From: an uncultured Aquimonas sp.
Lineage (GTDB): Bacteria; Pseudomonadota; Gammaproteobacteria; Xanthomonadales; Xanthomonadaceae
DNA length: 35,696 bases
Direction of reading: 5' to 3'
NCBI RefSeq assembly: GCF_937888285.1
Contig: NZ_CALART010000096.1
Location: 1 to 35,696, forward strand
Of the stretch, positions 22,790 to 29,676 are shown in pieces (the first letter of the stretch is position 1; each line of letters begins with the position of its first letter). Under the pieces are notes generated by a model. It was not told the origin of the DNA, did no database searches, and saw only the letters and a list, made by a program, of their open reading frames with translations. The position numbers were made by a program, and so were the translations under genes.

Positions 22790-23114
22790 ACTCTGGTGGG
22801 CGAACCTGCCAGAGCCCTGTGGTTCACGCCCGGGCCTCAAGCGCCCCGTCGTTGTCGTCCAGTCCAACCCATTCAACGACAGTCGTATCGCTACGGTGAT
22901 CGTCGCTATCGTCACCTCAAATCTCGCGCTTGCAGAGGCGCCGGGAAACTTCCGGTTGGCGAAGTCGGAGTCGGGCCTCGCCAAACCCTCGGTCGTCAAT
23001 GTGTCCCAGATCCTCACGCTGGATCGGCGTCTGCTCGCGGAACGCATCAAGACGCTGCCCGCACAGTGCGTCGCTCGCCTCGATGAAGGGCTGCGATCGG
23101 TTCTCGCGCTGTGA
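22776..23114 (+). CDS. MazF/PemK-family endoribonuclease toxin
   Basis: 112 aa. It begins RGELWWANLPEP, continues with GSRPGLKRPVVVVQSNPFN and VIVAIVTSN, and has NVSQILTLDRRLL and LPAQCVARLDEGLR. These are the landmarks of the CcdB/PemK fold of MazF, including the RP-V-V-V-Q strand next to the catalytic pocket and the T/S residue of the following strand. MazF toxins cut single-stranded RNA at short motifs and stop growth; the cleavage site cannot be read from sequence. Length is normal, and no frame damage is seen. Its stop codon overlaps the start of the esterase gene (GTGA at 23111-23114). Confidence 0.9.
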   Translation: MKRGELWWANLPEPCGSRPGLKRPVVVVQSNPFNDSRIATVIVAIVTSNLALAEAPGNFRLAKSESGLAKPSVVNVSQILTLDRRLLAERIKTLPAQCVARLDEGLRSVLAL

Positions 23115-24121
23115 GGTCGATTCTCGCCTTTGCGCCTCTGCTGTTCGCCGCAGCTGCCGCTGCCCAAGGCAGCCCCGTTCATGCGCCCTCGGCGAGCTAT
23201 GCGACGGAAGTTCCACTCTGGCCCGCAGAGTCCAAGGTGCTCATGGATGGCATCGAGGCCTTGGCCAAGGAGGATGGGGCGCTGACTCACCCGTCGTTCC
23301 TGCTCTACCCCTCAAGGCAGAATCCGCCGGGCGCGGCCGTGCTGGTGTTCCCGGGCGGGGGCTACAAAGCCTTGGCGATTGGTGCACAAAGCACGATCGG
23401 CCCCCTCGGGGCGGATGTGTGTCAGTGGCTGAACGAGGCAGGTGTGACCTGCATCCTGGTCAAATACCGAGTGCCCTACACCGGCTGCCATTGGAACCCG
23501 GTCACCCGCCGGCATGAGCAGCCTGACGTCCCAATGGCGCTGCAGGACGCGCAGCGTGCCGTCTCGATGGTCCGGTACTACGCCGACGACTACGGCATTG
23601 ATCCCACCAGGATCGGCGTCATGGGCTTCTCGGCTGGGGGCAACCTTGCGGTGCTGTCCAGCACCGGCTTCGGAATGCGCAGCTACGATCCCATCGATGC
23701 AATCGATCAGGTCAGCGCCCGACCTGACTTCGCGATCCCGGTGTATCCCGGTCACATGACGATGGAACACAAGAACAAGACCCCACGGGAGGTCGCCGCG
23801 CGCGAGCTCAACAGCGACATCACCGTTTCGTCTGAGGTGCCACCTACGCTGCTCATCCATGCCAAGGACGATCCGATCGATCCCGTCCACTTTTCAACGG
23901 TCTACGAAGCGGCCTTGAGGCAGGCCGGCGTGCCGGTGGAACTCATCATCTACGAGACAGGGGGACACGCATTCGGCGTACGCAAGCAGGGCAAGGACAG
24001 CGATCGTTGGACGGAGGATGCCATCCAGTGGCTACGCAGGATCGGAGTTCTTGAACCCTCCGCGACGACGCTTGAACCGGCGCAAACCGGCAGGACTCCC
24101 GACGCCTCCATTGAGGAGTAG
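23111..24121 (+). CDS. Secreted alpha/beta-hydrolase (acetylxylan-esterase/lipase-like, COG0657 type)
   Basis: 336 aa starting at a GTG that overlaps the toxin stop. This start gives a good signal peptide (RSILAFAPLLFAAAAAAQG). Catalytic features: oxyanion motif FPGGGY, nucleophile elbow GFSAGG (S174), acid in HAKDDPIDP (D253/D254) and His in GGHAFG (H286). The pattern matches GDXG/BD-FAE-like esterases, many annotated as acetylxylan esterase or endoxylanase-associated hydrolases. It would act in the periplasm or outside the cell on acylated sugars or small esters; the substrate is unknown. The GTGA overlap suggests co-translation with the toxin-antitoxin pair, an unusual partner for such an enzyme. 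Convergent with uvrD (35 bp between stops). Confidence 0.85.
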   Translation: MRSILAFAPLLFAAAAAAQGSPVHAPSASYATEVPLWPAESKVLMDGIEALAKEDGALTHPSFLLYPSRQNPPGAAVLVFPGGGYKALAIGAQSTIGPLGADVCQWLNEAGVTCILVKYRVPYTGCHWNPVTRRHEQPDVPMALQDAQRAVSMVRYYADDYGIDPTRIGVMGFSAGGNLAVLSSTGFGMRSYDPIDAIDQVSARPDFAIPVYPGHMTMEHKNKTPREVAARELNSDITVSSEVPPTLLIHAKDDPIDPVHFSTVYEAALRQAGVPVELIIYETGGHAFGVRKQGKDSDRWTEDAIQWLRRIGVLEPSATTLEPAQTGRTPDASIEE

Positions 24122-24156
24122 GGATTGATGTCCCCGCGCTTGCGCCCGTTTCTGCC

Positions 24157-26334
24157 TCACCCCACCTGCAAATTCGCATAAGACACCACCAGCCACTTGC
24201 TCCCCTCGTTCTCGAAGTTGACCTGCACCCGCGCATGCGGGCCGTCGCCTTCGAAGTCGGTGATGACGCCGCTGCCGAACTTGGCGTGGCTGACCAGGGC
24301 GCCGAGCTTCAGGCCGGCGGGGGTGGGTTCGGCGGCGAAGCGGGCGCGCGGTGCGCTTGAGGAAAACGCCGGGCGGCTGACCTGCACACGCGGGCGCACC
24401 TCGTGCAGCACTTCGGCGGGGATCTCGCGCAGGAAGCGCGAGGGCGCGCCGAAGGTGTCCATGCCGTGGATGCGGCGGGCTTCGGCGTAGCACAGCACCA
24501 GCTTCTGGCGGGCGCGGGTCAGGCCGACGTAGGCCAGCCGGCGCTCTTCTTCGAGGCGGCCGGCTTCCTCCATCGACTTCTGGCCGGGGAACAGGCCTTC
24601 TTCGAGCCCGACGATGCAGACCAGCGGGAACTCCAGACCCTTGGCCGAGTGCAGGGTCATCAGCTGCACGCAGTCCTGCCAGGCCTCGGCCTGGCCTTCG
24701 CCGGCTTCCAGCGCGGCATAGGCGAGAAAGCCGACCAGCTCGGGCAGAGGCTCGGCACCTTCTTCCACTTCGACGCGGGCGAAGCGGCTGGCCACGGTGA
24801 CCAGTTCGTCGAGGTTGTCGGTGCGCGCATCCAGGGTGCCGCGCGATTCCTCGGCGTAGTGGGTGCGCAGGCCCGACACCGCCAGCACGTGGTCGATCTG
24901 TTCGGCCAGCGTGAGCGTGCGCGTGTCGCGGTCGAGCTGTTCGATCAGCTCGATGAAGCCGCGCAGCGCATTCTTGGCGCGGCCGGGCAGGGCACCCTGC
25001 GTCAGCTCGGCCAGCACGGCCTCCCACAACGAGAGGTTCTCGGCCTGGGCGCGGGCGCGCACCTGTTCGATCGTCTTGCCGCCGATGCCGCGCGCCGGCG
25101 TGTTGACCGCGCGCTCGAAGGCGGCGTCGTCGGCGCGGCCGGCGATCAGCCGCAGGTAGGCCAACGCGTCCTTGATCTCCGCGCGCTCGAAGAAGCGCAG
25201 GCCGCCGTAGACGCGATAGGCAACGCCGGCCTGCATCAGGGCCTCTTCCAGCGCGCGCGACTGCGCGTTGGAGCGGTACAGCACCGCGCAGTCGGACGGG
25301 CTGCCGCCCTCGCCGATCCAGCGCTGGATGCGCTGCACCACGTGCTGGGCTTCGTCCATCTCGTTGTAGGCGGCATACAGGTCGATGGGCTCGCCCTCGC
25401 CGTCGGCCGTCCACAGCGTCTTGCCGAGCCGCTGCGGGTTGTGGCCGATCACCGCGTTGGCGGCCTTCAGGATGTTCGCGGTGGAGCGGTAGTTCTGCTC
25501 CAGCCGCACCGTGTGCACGCCCTCGAAATCACGCAGGTAGTGCTGCACGTTCTCGACCTTGGCGCCGCGCCAGCCGTAGATGGCCTGGTCGTCGTCGCCG
25601 ACCACGAAGGTCGAGCCGGTGGCGCCGGCCAGCACGCGCACGAAGGCGTACTGGATGGTGTTGGTGTCCTGGAACTCGTCGACCAGCAGATGGCCGAAGC
25701 GCTGCTGGTAGTGGTGCAGCAGGCCGGCGTGGTTCAGCCACAGCTCGTGCGCGCGCAGCAGCAGCTCGGCGAAGTCGACCAGACCCGCGCGGCGGGCGGT
25801 GGTCTCGTAGGCCTCGTAGATGCGGATGAAGGTGTCGGTGGCCGGATTGCCGCCGATCACGTGCTTGGGCCGCTTGCCTTCGTCCTTCGCGGCATTGATG
25901 AACCAGGCGGCCTGCCGCGCGGGCCAGCGCTTTTCGTCGAGGCCCATGTCGTTGATGACGCGCTTCAACAGCCGAATCTGGTCGTCCGAGTCCAGCACCT
26001 GGAAGGTTTCGGGCAGGCCGGCCTCATGCCAGTGCAGGCGCAGCAGGCGATGGGCGATGCCGTGGAAGGTGCCGATCCACATGCCGCGCCCGCCCTGGCC
26101 GCCGAGCTGGCTGATGCGATGACGCATCTCGCCGGCGGCCTTGTTGGTGAAGGTCACCGCGAGCACGCCGTAGGGGGGCACGCCGAGCACCTCGGTCAGC
26201 CAGCCGATGCGGTGCACCAGCACCCGCGTCTTGCCGGAGCCGGCGCCGGCCAGCACCAGGGTGTGCTTGGAGTCGGTGGTGACGGCCTCGCGCTGGGCCG
26301 TGTTGAGCGCATCGAGCAGGTGGGAAACATCCAT
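24157..26334 (-). CDS. uvrD: DNA helicase II UvrD
   Basis: 725 aa, close to the 720 aa of E. coli UvrD, and the N-terminus (MDVSHLLDALNTAQREAV) matches it, fixing the start. Superfamily 1A motifs: Walker A AGAGSGKT (29-36), VTFTNKAAGEM, TFHGIAHRLL, DEFQDTN (motif II), VVGDDDQAIYGWRGA (motif III), QNYRST (IV), TLHSAKGLEF (V) and AYVGLTRARQ (VI). The C-terminal Tudor-like segment is present (LGALVSHAKFGSGVI, then WLVVSYANLQ), which in E. coli contacts RNA polymerase and UvrB. UvrD unwinds 3' to 5' in nucleotide-excision and mismatch repair. There is no Shine-Dalgarno; see the -10 element at 26340. Confidence 0.95.
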   Translation of the reverse strand: MDVSHLLDALNTAQREAVTTDSKHTLVLAGAGSGKTRVLVHRIGWLTEVLGVPPYGVLAVTFTNKAAGEMRHRISQLGGQGGRGMWIGTFHGIAHRLLRLHWHEAGLPETFQVLDSDDQIRLLKRVINDMGLDEKRWPARQAAWFINAAKDEGKRPKHVIGGNPATDTFIRIYEAYETTARRAGLVDFAELLLRAHELWLNHAGLLHHYQQRFGHLLVDEFQDTNTIQYAFVRVLAGATGSTFVVGDDDQAIYGWRGAKVENVQHYLRDFEGVHTVRLEQNYRSTANILKAANAVIGHNPQRLGKTLWTADGEGEPIDLYAAYNEMDEAQHVVQRIQRWIGEGGSPSDCAVLYRSNAQSRALEEALMQAGVAYRVYGGLRFFERAEIKDALAYLRLIAGRADDAAFERAVNTPARGIGGKTIEQVRARAQAENLSLWEAVLAELTQGALPGRAKNALRGFIELIEQLDRDTRTLTLAEQIDHVLAVSGLRTHYAEESRGTLDARTDNLDELVTVASRFARVEVEEGAEPLPELVGFLAYAALEAGEGQAEAWQDCVQLMTLHSAKGLEFPLVCIVGLEEGLFPGQKSMEEAGRLEEERRLAYVGLTRARQKLVLCYAEARRIHGMDTFGAPSRFLREIPAEVLHEVRPRVQVSRPAFSSSAPRARFAAEPTPAGLKLGALVSHAKFGSGVITDFEGDGPHARVQVNFENEGSKWLVVSYANLQVG

Positions 26335-26339
26335 GCCGC

Positions 26340-26345
26340 ATTGTA
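26340..26345 (-). promoter_or_regulatory. -10 element of uvrD, placed for a leaderless mRNA
   Basis: On the minus strand TACAAT (5/6 match to TATAAT) lies 5 nt before the uvrD ATG. A start site 6-7 nt after the -10 would fall on or next to the A of the start codon. A convincing -35 is not seen, and LexA boxes were not recognised. Confidence 0.45.
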
Positions 26346-26390
26346 GCGGCGCGGGCTGTGGTGGCCGCCTGCACGACGCGCGACGAGCTC

Positions 26391-26608
26391 ATAGGGTGGG
26401 CCCTGGCCCACCATGGGCGTGATGTGCGCCTCGGTACGGGTGATCCCAGTCGCGCTGCTTCAACCCTCGCGGCGAGACGCGGCTCATCGCCTCGAGGGTT
26501 TGCATCGATACGCATGCGACGGGCAATCGTTAGACCGGCGCGAGATTCGAGGCCATGGTGGGCCAGGGCCCACCCTATGAGGCTGGATAGGGTGGGCCCC
26601 GGCCCACC
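26391..26608. repeat. GGTGGGCC palindromes, three copies
   Basis: The 327-bp gap 26335-26661 contains three copies of the palindrome seen at 18918: TAGGGTGGGCCCTGGCCCA at 26392-26412, then GGTGGGCCAGGGCCCACC at 26557-26574 and GGTGGGCCCCGGCCCACC at 26591-26608, the last two facing each other. Between the first and second are ~140 nt with a short inverted repeat (AACCCTCG at about 26462, CGAGGGTT at about 26492) and no supportable gene. Confidence 0.85.
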
Positions 26609-26661
26609 GTGAGCCCCACGCTCGCCCGAGTCATAGACGCGGCACGCACAGACGCCGCCCC

Positions 26662-27711
26662 TCACCCCGTCCGCTCAACCCCCGGCAAGGTGGTGACATA
26701 GCTGGCCCCCATCAGCTGCGAGGCGGTGTGGAAGCCGCTCGGCACATCACCTTGCGCCAGCCGCTCAATGATGCCGAGCGCGGCATCGACGGTGAGCGTG
26801 TAGCCGTTCGGCGTGCGCAGCCTGCGCGCGACGCGCTGGCCGCGGGCGTTGGTGGCTTCGCCCCAGACCCAGGTGGCGCTGCGCTCGCGCGAGTCGTTCG
26901 AAGGCCCGCGCACCTTGCGTTCGACCTGGCGCTTCAGGAACTCCTGCACCGGCTTCAAGCCGAGCAGCGGGCCGAGCAGGCGCAGACGCCGCACGCGACG
27001 GATGGTTGCCGGCGGCACCGCCATGTAGACCTCGATGTTCGGAATGCCGGTGCTGAAGTACGCGGTGCAGACATCGCCCCAGGGAATCGTCATCGCCGAG
27101 CGCTGCACGCCCTCGCGCTCGAAGTAGCGCACCTTCCAGGCCAGCGGTACGCGCTTCAGCACGCCGTTCTCGCGCACGCGGCCGCCCTTGCCCAGGCCTT
27201 CGACGCTGGTCTTGGCCGTACCCGGGCTGGGCCCGCCGCCGGCCTCGAAGGCCAGCACCAGATGGGTGGCATCGGGCAGGTCGCGCTTCAACTGGGCGGC
27301 CAGGCAGTCGGTGGGCACCACATCGAAGCCCGCGCCCGGCAGTACCAACACGCCGGCCTGTTTGGCGCGCGCATCGTTGGACTGGCAGTGCGCGAACACA
27401 TCGATCTCGCCGGTGATGTCGAGGTAGTGCGTGCAGCTGGCGAGGCAGGCCTCCAGCATTGGCGCGCAGGTGGCCGAGAACGGGCCCGCGCAGTGCATCA
27501 CCGCATCGATCTCGCGCAGGGCTTCTCTCAAGGCGACGGCATCGGAAAGGTCGATCACCTTCCATTCGAGATCGAGCGACTCGGCCAGCGCTTTCAAGGC
27601 CTCGGCATTGCGACCGGCCAGCAGCGGGCGCAGGCCGCGCGCCACCGCAGCCTCGGCCATCAGGCGCCCGGTGTAGCCGTTGGCGCCGTAGAGCATCCAT
27701 CGCAGGCTCAT
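26662..27711 (-). CDS. Saccharopine dehydrogenase-like NAD(P)-binding oxidoreductase
   Basis: 349 aa. The Rossmann motif is at the N-terminus (YGANGYTGRLMAEAAVARG), followed by LLAGRN and a second strand ending KVIDLSD, as in saccharopine dehydrogenase-like proteins including the trans-acting enoyl reductases of lipid synthesis. Further conserved pieces are HCAGPFS, CTHYLDITGE and LPGAGFDVVPTDCLA. No membrane segment. Its ATG overlaps the stop of the SDR gene (27708-27711), so the two are translated together and may perform consecutive redox steps. True saccharopine (lysine) metabolism is unlikely since no other lysine genes are present; the substrate is unknown and lipid-related chemistry is a guess from relatives. 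Confidence 0.82.
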   Translation of the reverse strand: MSLRWMLYGANGYTGRLMAEAAVARGLRPLLAGRNAEALKALAESLDLEWKVIDLSDAVALREALREIDAVMHCAGPFSATCAPMLEACLASCTHYLDITGEIDVFAHCQSNDARAKQAGVLVLPGAGFDVVPTDCLAAQLKRDLPDATHLVLAFEAGGGPSPGTAKTSVEGLGKGGRVRENGVLKRVPLAWKVRYFEREGVQRSAMTIPWGDVCTAYFSTGIPNIEVYMAVPPATIRRVRRLRLLGPLLGLKPVQEFLKRQVERKVRGPSNDSRERSATWVWGEATNARGQRVARRLRTPNGYTLTVDAALGIIERLAQGDVPSGFHTASQLMGASYVTTLPGVERTG

Positions 27712-28511
27712 GCCTTGTCTCCGCCGCGCTGGCGCATCAGCTTCTGCACCTGCTTGTAGTAGAACTCGGGGAACCAGCGCTTGATCCGCCAGCGCCGGCG
27801 CTCGGTGGCGGTGGGGATGATCAGGAACACGCCGCGTTCGGCGGCCTCGACGATCGCCTTCGCGATGTCGTCCGCGCTTTCGCGCGCCTCCTCCATCAGC
27901 TTGGCCGCGGTCTTGCGCATGCGCTCGGAGCCGCGGAAGTTCTCCAGCAGATTGGTCTTGAAGAAGGCCGGGCAGACCACCGACACCTTCAGGCCGCGCG
28001 GCTCGAATTCACCGCGCAGGCCTTCACTCAGTGTGACCACGCCGCCCTTGGCCACGCCGTAGGACGACAGCCCCGGGGCACCAGCGAGCCCAGCGAAGCT
28101 CGCGATATTGATGATCTGGCCCGCGCCGCGCGCCAGCATGTCGGGCGCGAAGGTCTTGCAGCCGCGCACCACGCCGAGCAGGTTGACCTCGAGCATCCAG
28201 CGCCAGTCCTCGATGCTGGCCTCCAGGGTGGCGCCGCCCGAGGCGACGCCGGCGTTGTTGATCAGCACGTCGAGCCCGTGCCAGGTCGAATTGACCTGAT
28301 CGCGCAGCAGGGCCCAGGCCTCGTCGCTGGTGATGTCGACCGGAAATGCCAGCGCGCGGCCGCCGGCGGCCTCGATCTCGGCGCGCACGGCTTCGGCACG
28401 TTCAAGGTTCAGATCGGCGATGCCGACGCGGCAGCCCATGGCGGCATAGCGCAGGGCCAGGGCGCGGCCCAGGCCGCTGCCGGCGCCGGTGATGAGGACG
28501 GTCTTGCTCAT
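27708..28511 (-). CDS. Short-chain dehydrogenase/reductase (SDR)
   Basis: 267 aa from ATG 28511; a longer frame upstream adds an unlikely Arg/Pro-rich leader. Classical SDR motifs: cofactor loop TGAGSGLG (8-15), D33 after the second strand (IADLN; Asp suggests NAD(H) preference), NNAG (85-88), catalytic S138, Y151 and K155 (SSYGVAKGG). The C-terminal tail is basic (ATERRRWRIKRWFPEFYYKQ in part) and could be peripheral to the membrane. First gene of a two-gene operon with the saccharopine dehydrogenase-like enzyme; divergent from parA with 161 bp between. The substrate cannot be told from sequence. Confidence 0.87.
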   Translation of the reverse strand: MSKTVLITGAGSGLGRALALRYAAMGCRVGIADLNLERAEAVRAEIEAAGGRALAFPVDITSDEAWALLRDQVNSTWHGLDVLINNAGVASGGATLEASIEDWRWMLEVNLLGVVRGCKTFAPDMLARGAGQIINIASFAGLAGAPGLSSYGVAKGGVVTLSEGLRGEFEPRGLKVSVVCPAFFKTNLLENFRGSERMRKTAAKLMEEARESADDIAKAIVEAAERGVFLIIPTATERRRWRIKRWFPEFYYKQVQKLMRQRGGDKA

Positions 28512-28672
28512 GCGTGGGCATCCGCGGGAAGGGGAACGCGCGATTCTAGGCGCTGCATGCGGGCGTTCCGAAACAAGGCGAAAGCTTCCGCGATGCAGAA
28601 CCCATGGCGCGCGGTTAGGCAGCAGCCGGAACGGAACCTGCACGCAGGGTCTGGGTTAGACACGGAGGCGCC

Positions 28673-29425
28673 ATGATCCTGACGGTGGGCAACAACAAGG
28701 GCGGCGTGGGCAAGACCGCGCTGGCGGCGCATCTGGTGTTCCGTGCGGCCGAGCAGCTGCGCGTGCTGGCGGTCGATCTGGACGGTCAGGCCAATCTCAC
28801 CGCGACGCTGATCGAGCGCAGCGAGAAGCGCGGCCGCGACGGCAGCGATCAGTTGTTCACCGGCGACGAAGCGCCTCAGCCGATGCGCACGCCCGACCCG
28901 AACATCGACCTGCTACCGGCCGGCAAGGGCCTGAACAGCACCGATCGCCTGAACCTGTCGGCCGCTTTCGAGGCGATCGGGCATCTGAAGAAGCTCGCCG
29001 GCGCCTACGACCTGGTGGTGATCGACACGCCGCCAGCGATTGGACTGCGCATGACTGCCGCCCTGGCCTGCGCGCGCCAGGTGGTGGTTCCGCTGGTGCC
29101 CGAGAGCTATTCGGTCGACGGCGTCTCCGCCGTGCTGGCCGAGATCGCGAGCATCGCCGAAAACCTCAACACCGCAATGCGCCCCGCACAGTTCGTGCTG
29201 AACCTGGTCAACCCGCAGGCGCGCCAGCATCGCCGGATCGGCGAGCAGATCAGCGAGCGCTTCCCGGTGGTGCAACCCTGGCTCAATCGCAGCGTCGCGG
29301 TGGCCGAGGCGCTCGCCGAACGTCGGCCCGTATGGAAGCGCCCGACCTCGACCAAGGCCGCCCAGCAGTGGCGCGCGCTGACCGGGCGCCTGCTGGTCGA
29401 TCAGGGCCTGCTGCGCGAGGTGTAG
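28673..29425 (+). CDS. ParA/MinD-family ATPase (orphan, no ParB beside it)
   Basis: 250 aa starting at ATG 28673 behind ACGGAGG. Deviant Walker A NNKGGVGKTALAAHL (KGGVGKT, 9-15) with the signature Lys, switch I VDLDGQANLT, Walker B LVVIDTPPAIG, and the VVPLVPESYSVDGV segment are those of ParA. The C-terminus contains PVWKRPTSTKAAQQW. ParA ATPases position DNA, chemoreceptors or other large cargo by ATP-dependent binding to the nucleoid. No parB, parS or chemotaxis gene is next to it, so the cargo is unknown. Chromosomal parA near gidB/trmE is a different gene; this one is isolated. Confidence 0.87.
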   Translation: MILTVGNNKGGVGKTALAAHLVFRAAEQLRVLAVDLDGQANLTATLIERSEKRGRDGSDQLFTGDEAPQPMRTPDPNIDLLPAGKGLNSTDRLNLSAAFEAIGHLKKLAGAYDLVVIDTPPAIGLRMTAALACARQVVVPLVPESYSVDGVSAVLAEIASIAENLNTAMRPAQFVLNLVNPQARQHRRIGEQISERFPVVQPWLNRSVAVAEALAERRPVWKRPTSTKAAQQWRALTGRLLVDQGLLREV

Positions 29426-29473
29426 CAAGCCTGTCGCGCTGGCAGGGCTGGAGTTCTCGAAGCAGTCTGTGAT

Positions 29474-29502
29474 CGTCATCCCCGCGAACGCGGGGATCCA
29501 GC
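29474..29502. repeat. Dispersed hairpin repeat (GTCATCCCCGCG...)
   Basis: ATCCCCGCG / CGCGGGGAT (29478-29486 and 29489-29497) form a 9-bp stem around AA, with flanks CGTC and CCAG. This is the common proteobacterial intergenic repeat of form CGTCATCCCCGCGAA. It lies 50 bp after parA and might end its transcript. The rest of 29426-29676 has no gene. Confidence 0.75.
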
Positions 29503-29613
29503 GTTCGAAGCGGAGTCGCCGGGTGGCCGCACTGCAGTGCAGCCGCTGTTCGTGGGTGGGCGTCGGCGACTGTTGTCGCGGCGAGAGTACAGGGTCTCGC
29601 GACCCCCGCCGCG

Positions 29614-29642
29614 CTGGCAGGGCAGGGCGCTCGGCCTATACT
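29614..29642 (+). promoter_or_regulatory. Probable sigma70-type promoter of tex
   Basis: CTGGCA (29614-29619) and TATACT (29637-29642) are separated by 17 nt; the -10 is a 5/6 match. The expected start site is near 29649, giving a leader of about 28 nt before ATG 29677. Confidence 0.45.
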
Positions 29643-29676
29643 CCGGCCCCCTCGTTCCACAGGTCAGCCGCTACGC

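Noticed and set aside
24403..26346. Plus-strand open frame of 647 codons over uvrD
   Set aside because: Shadow of uvrD, without recognisable domain.
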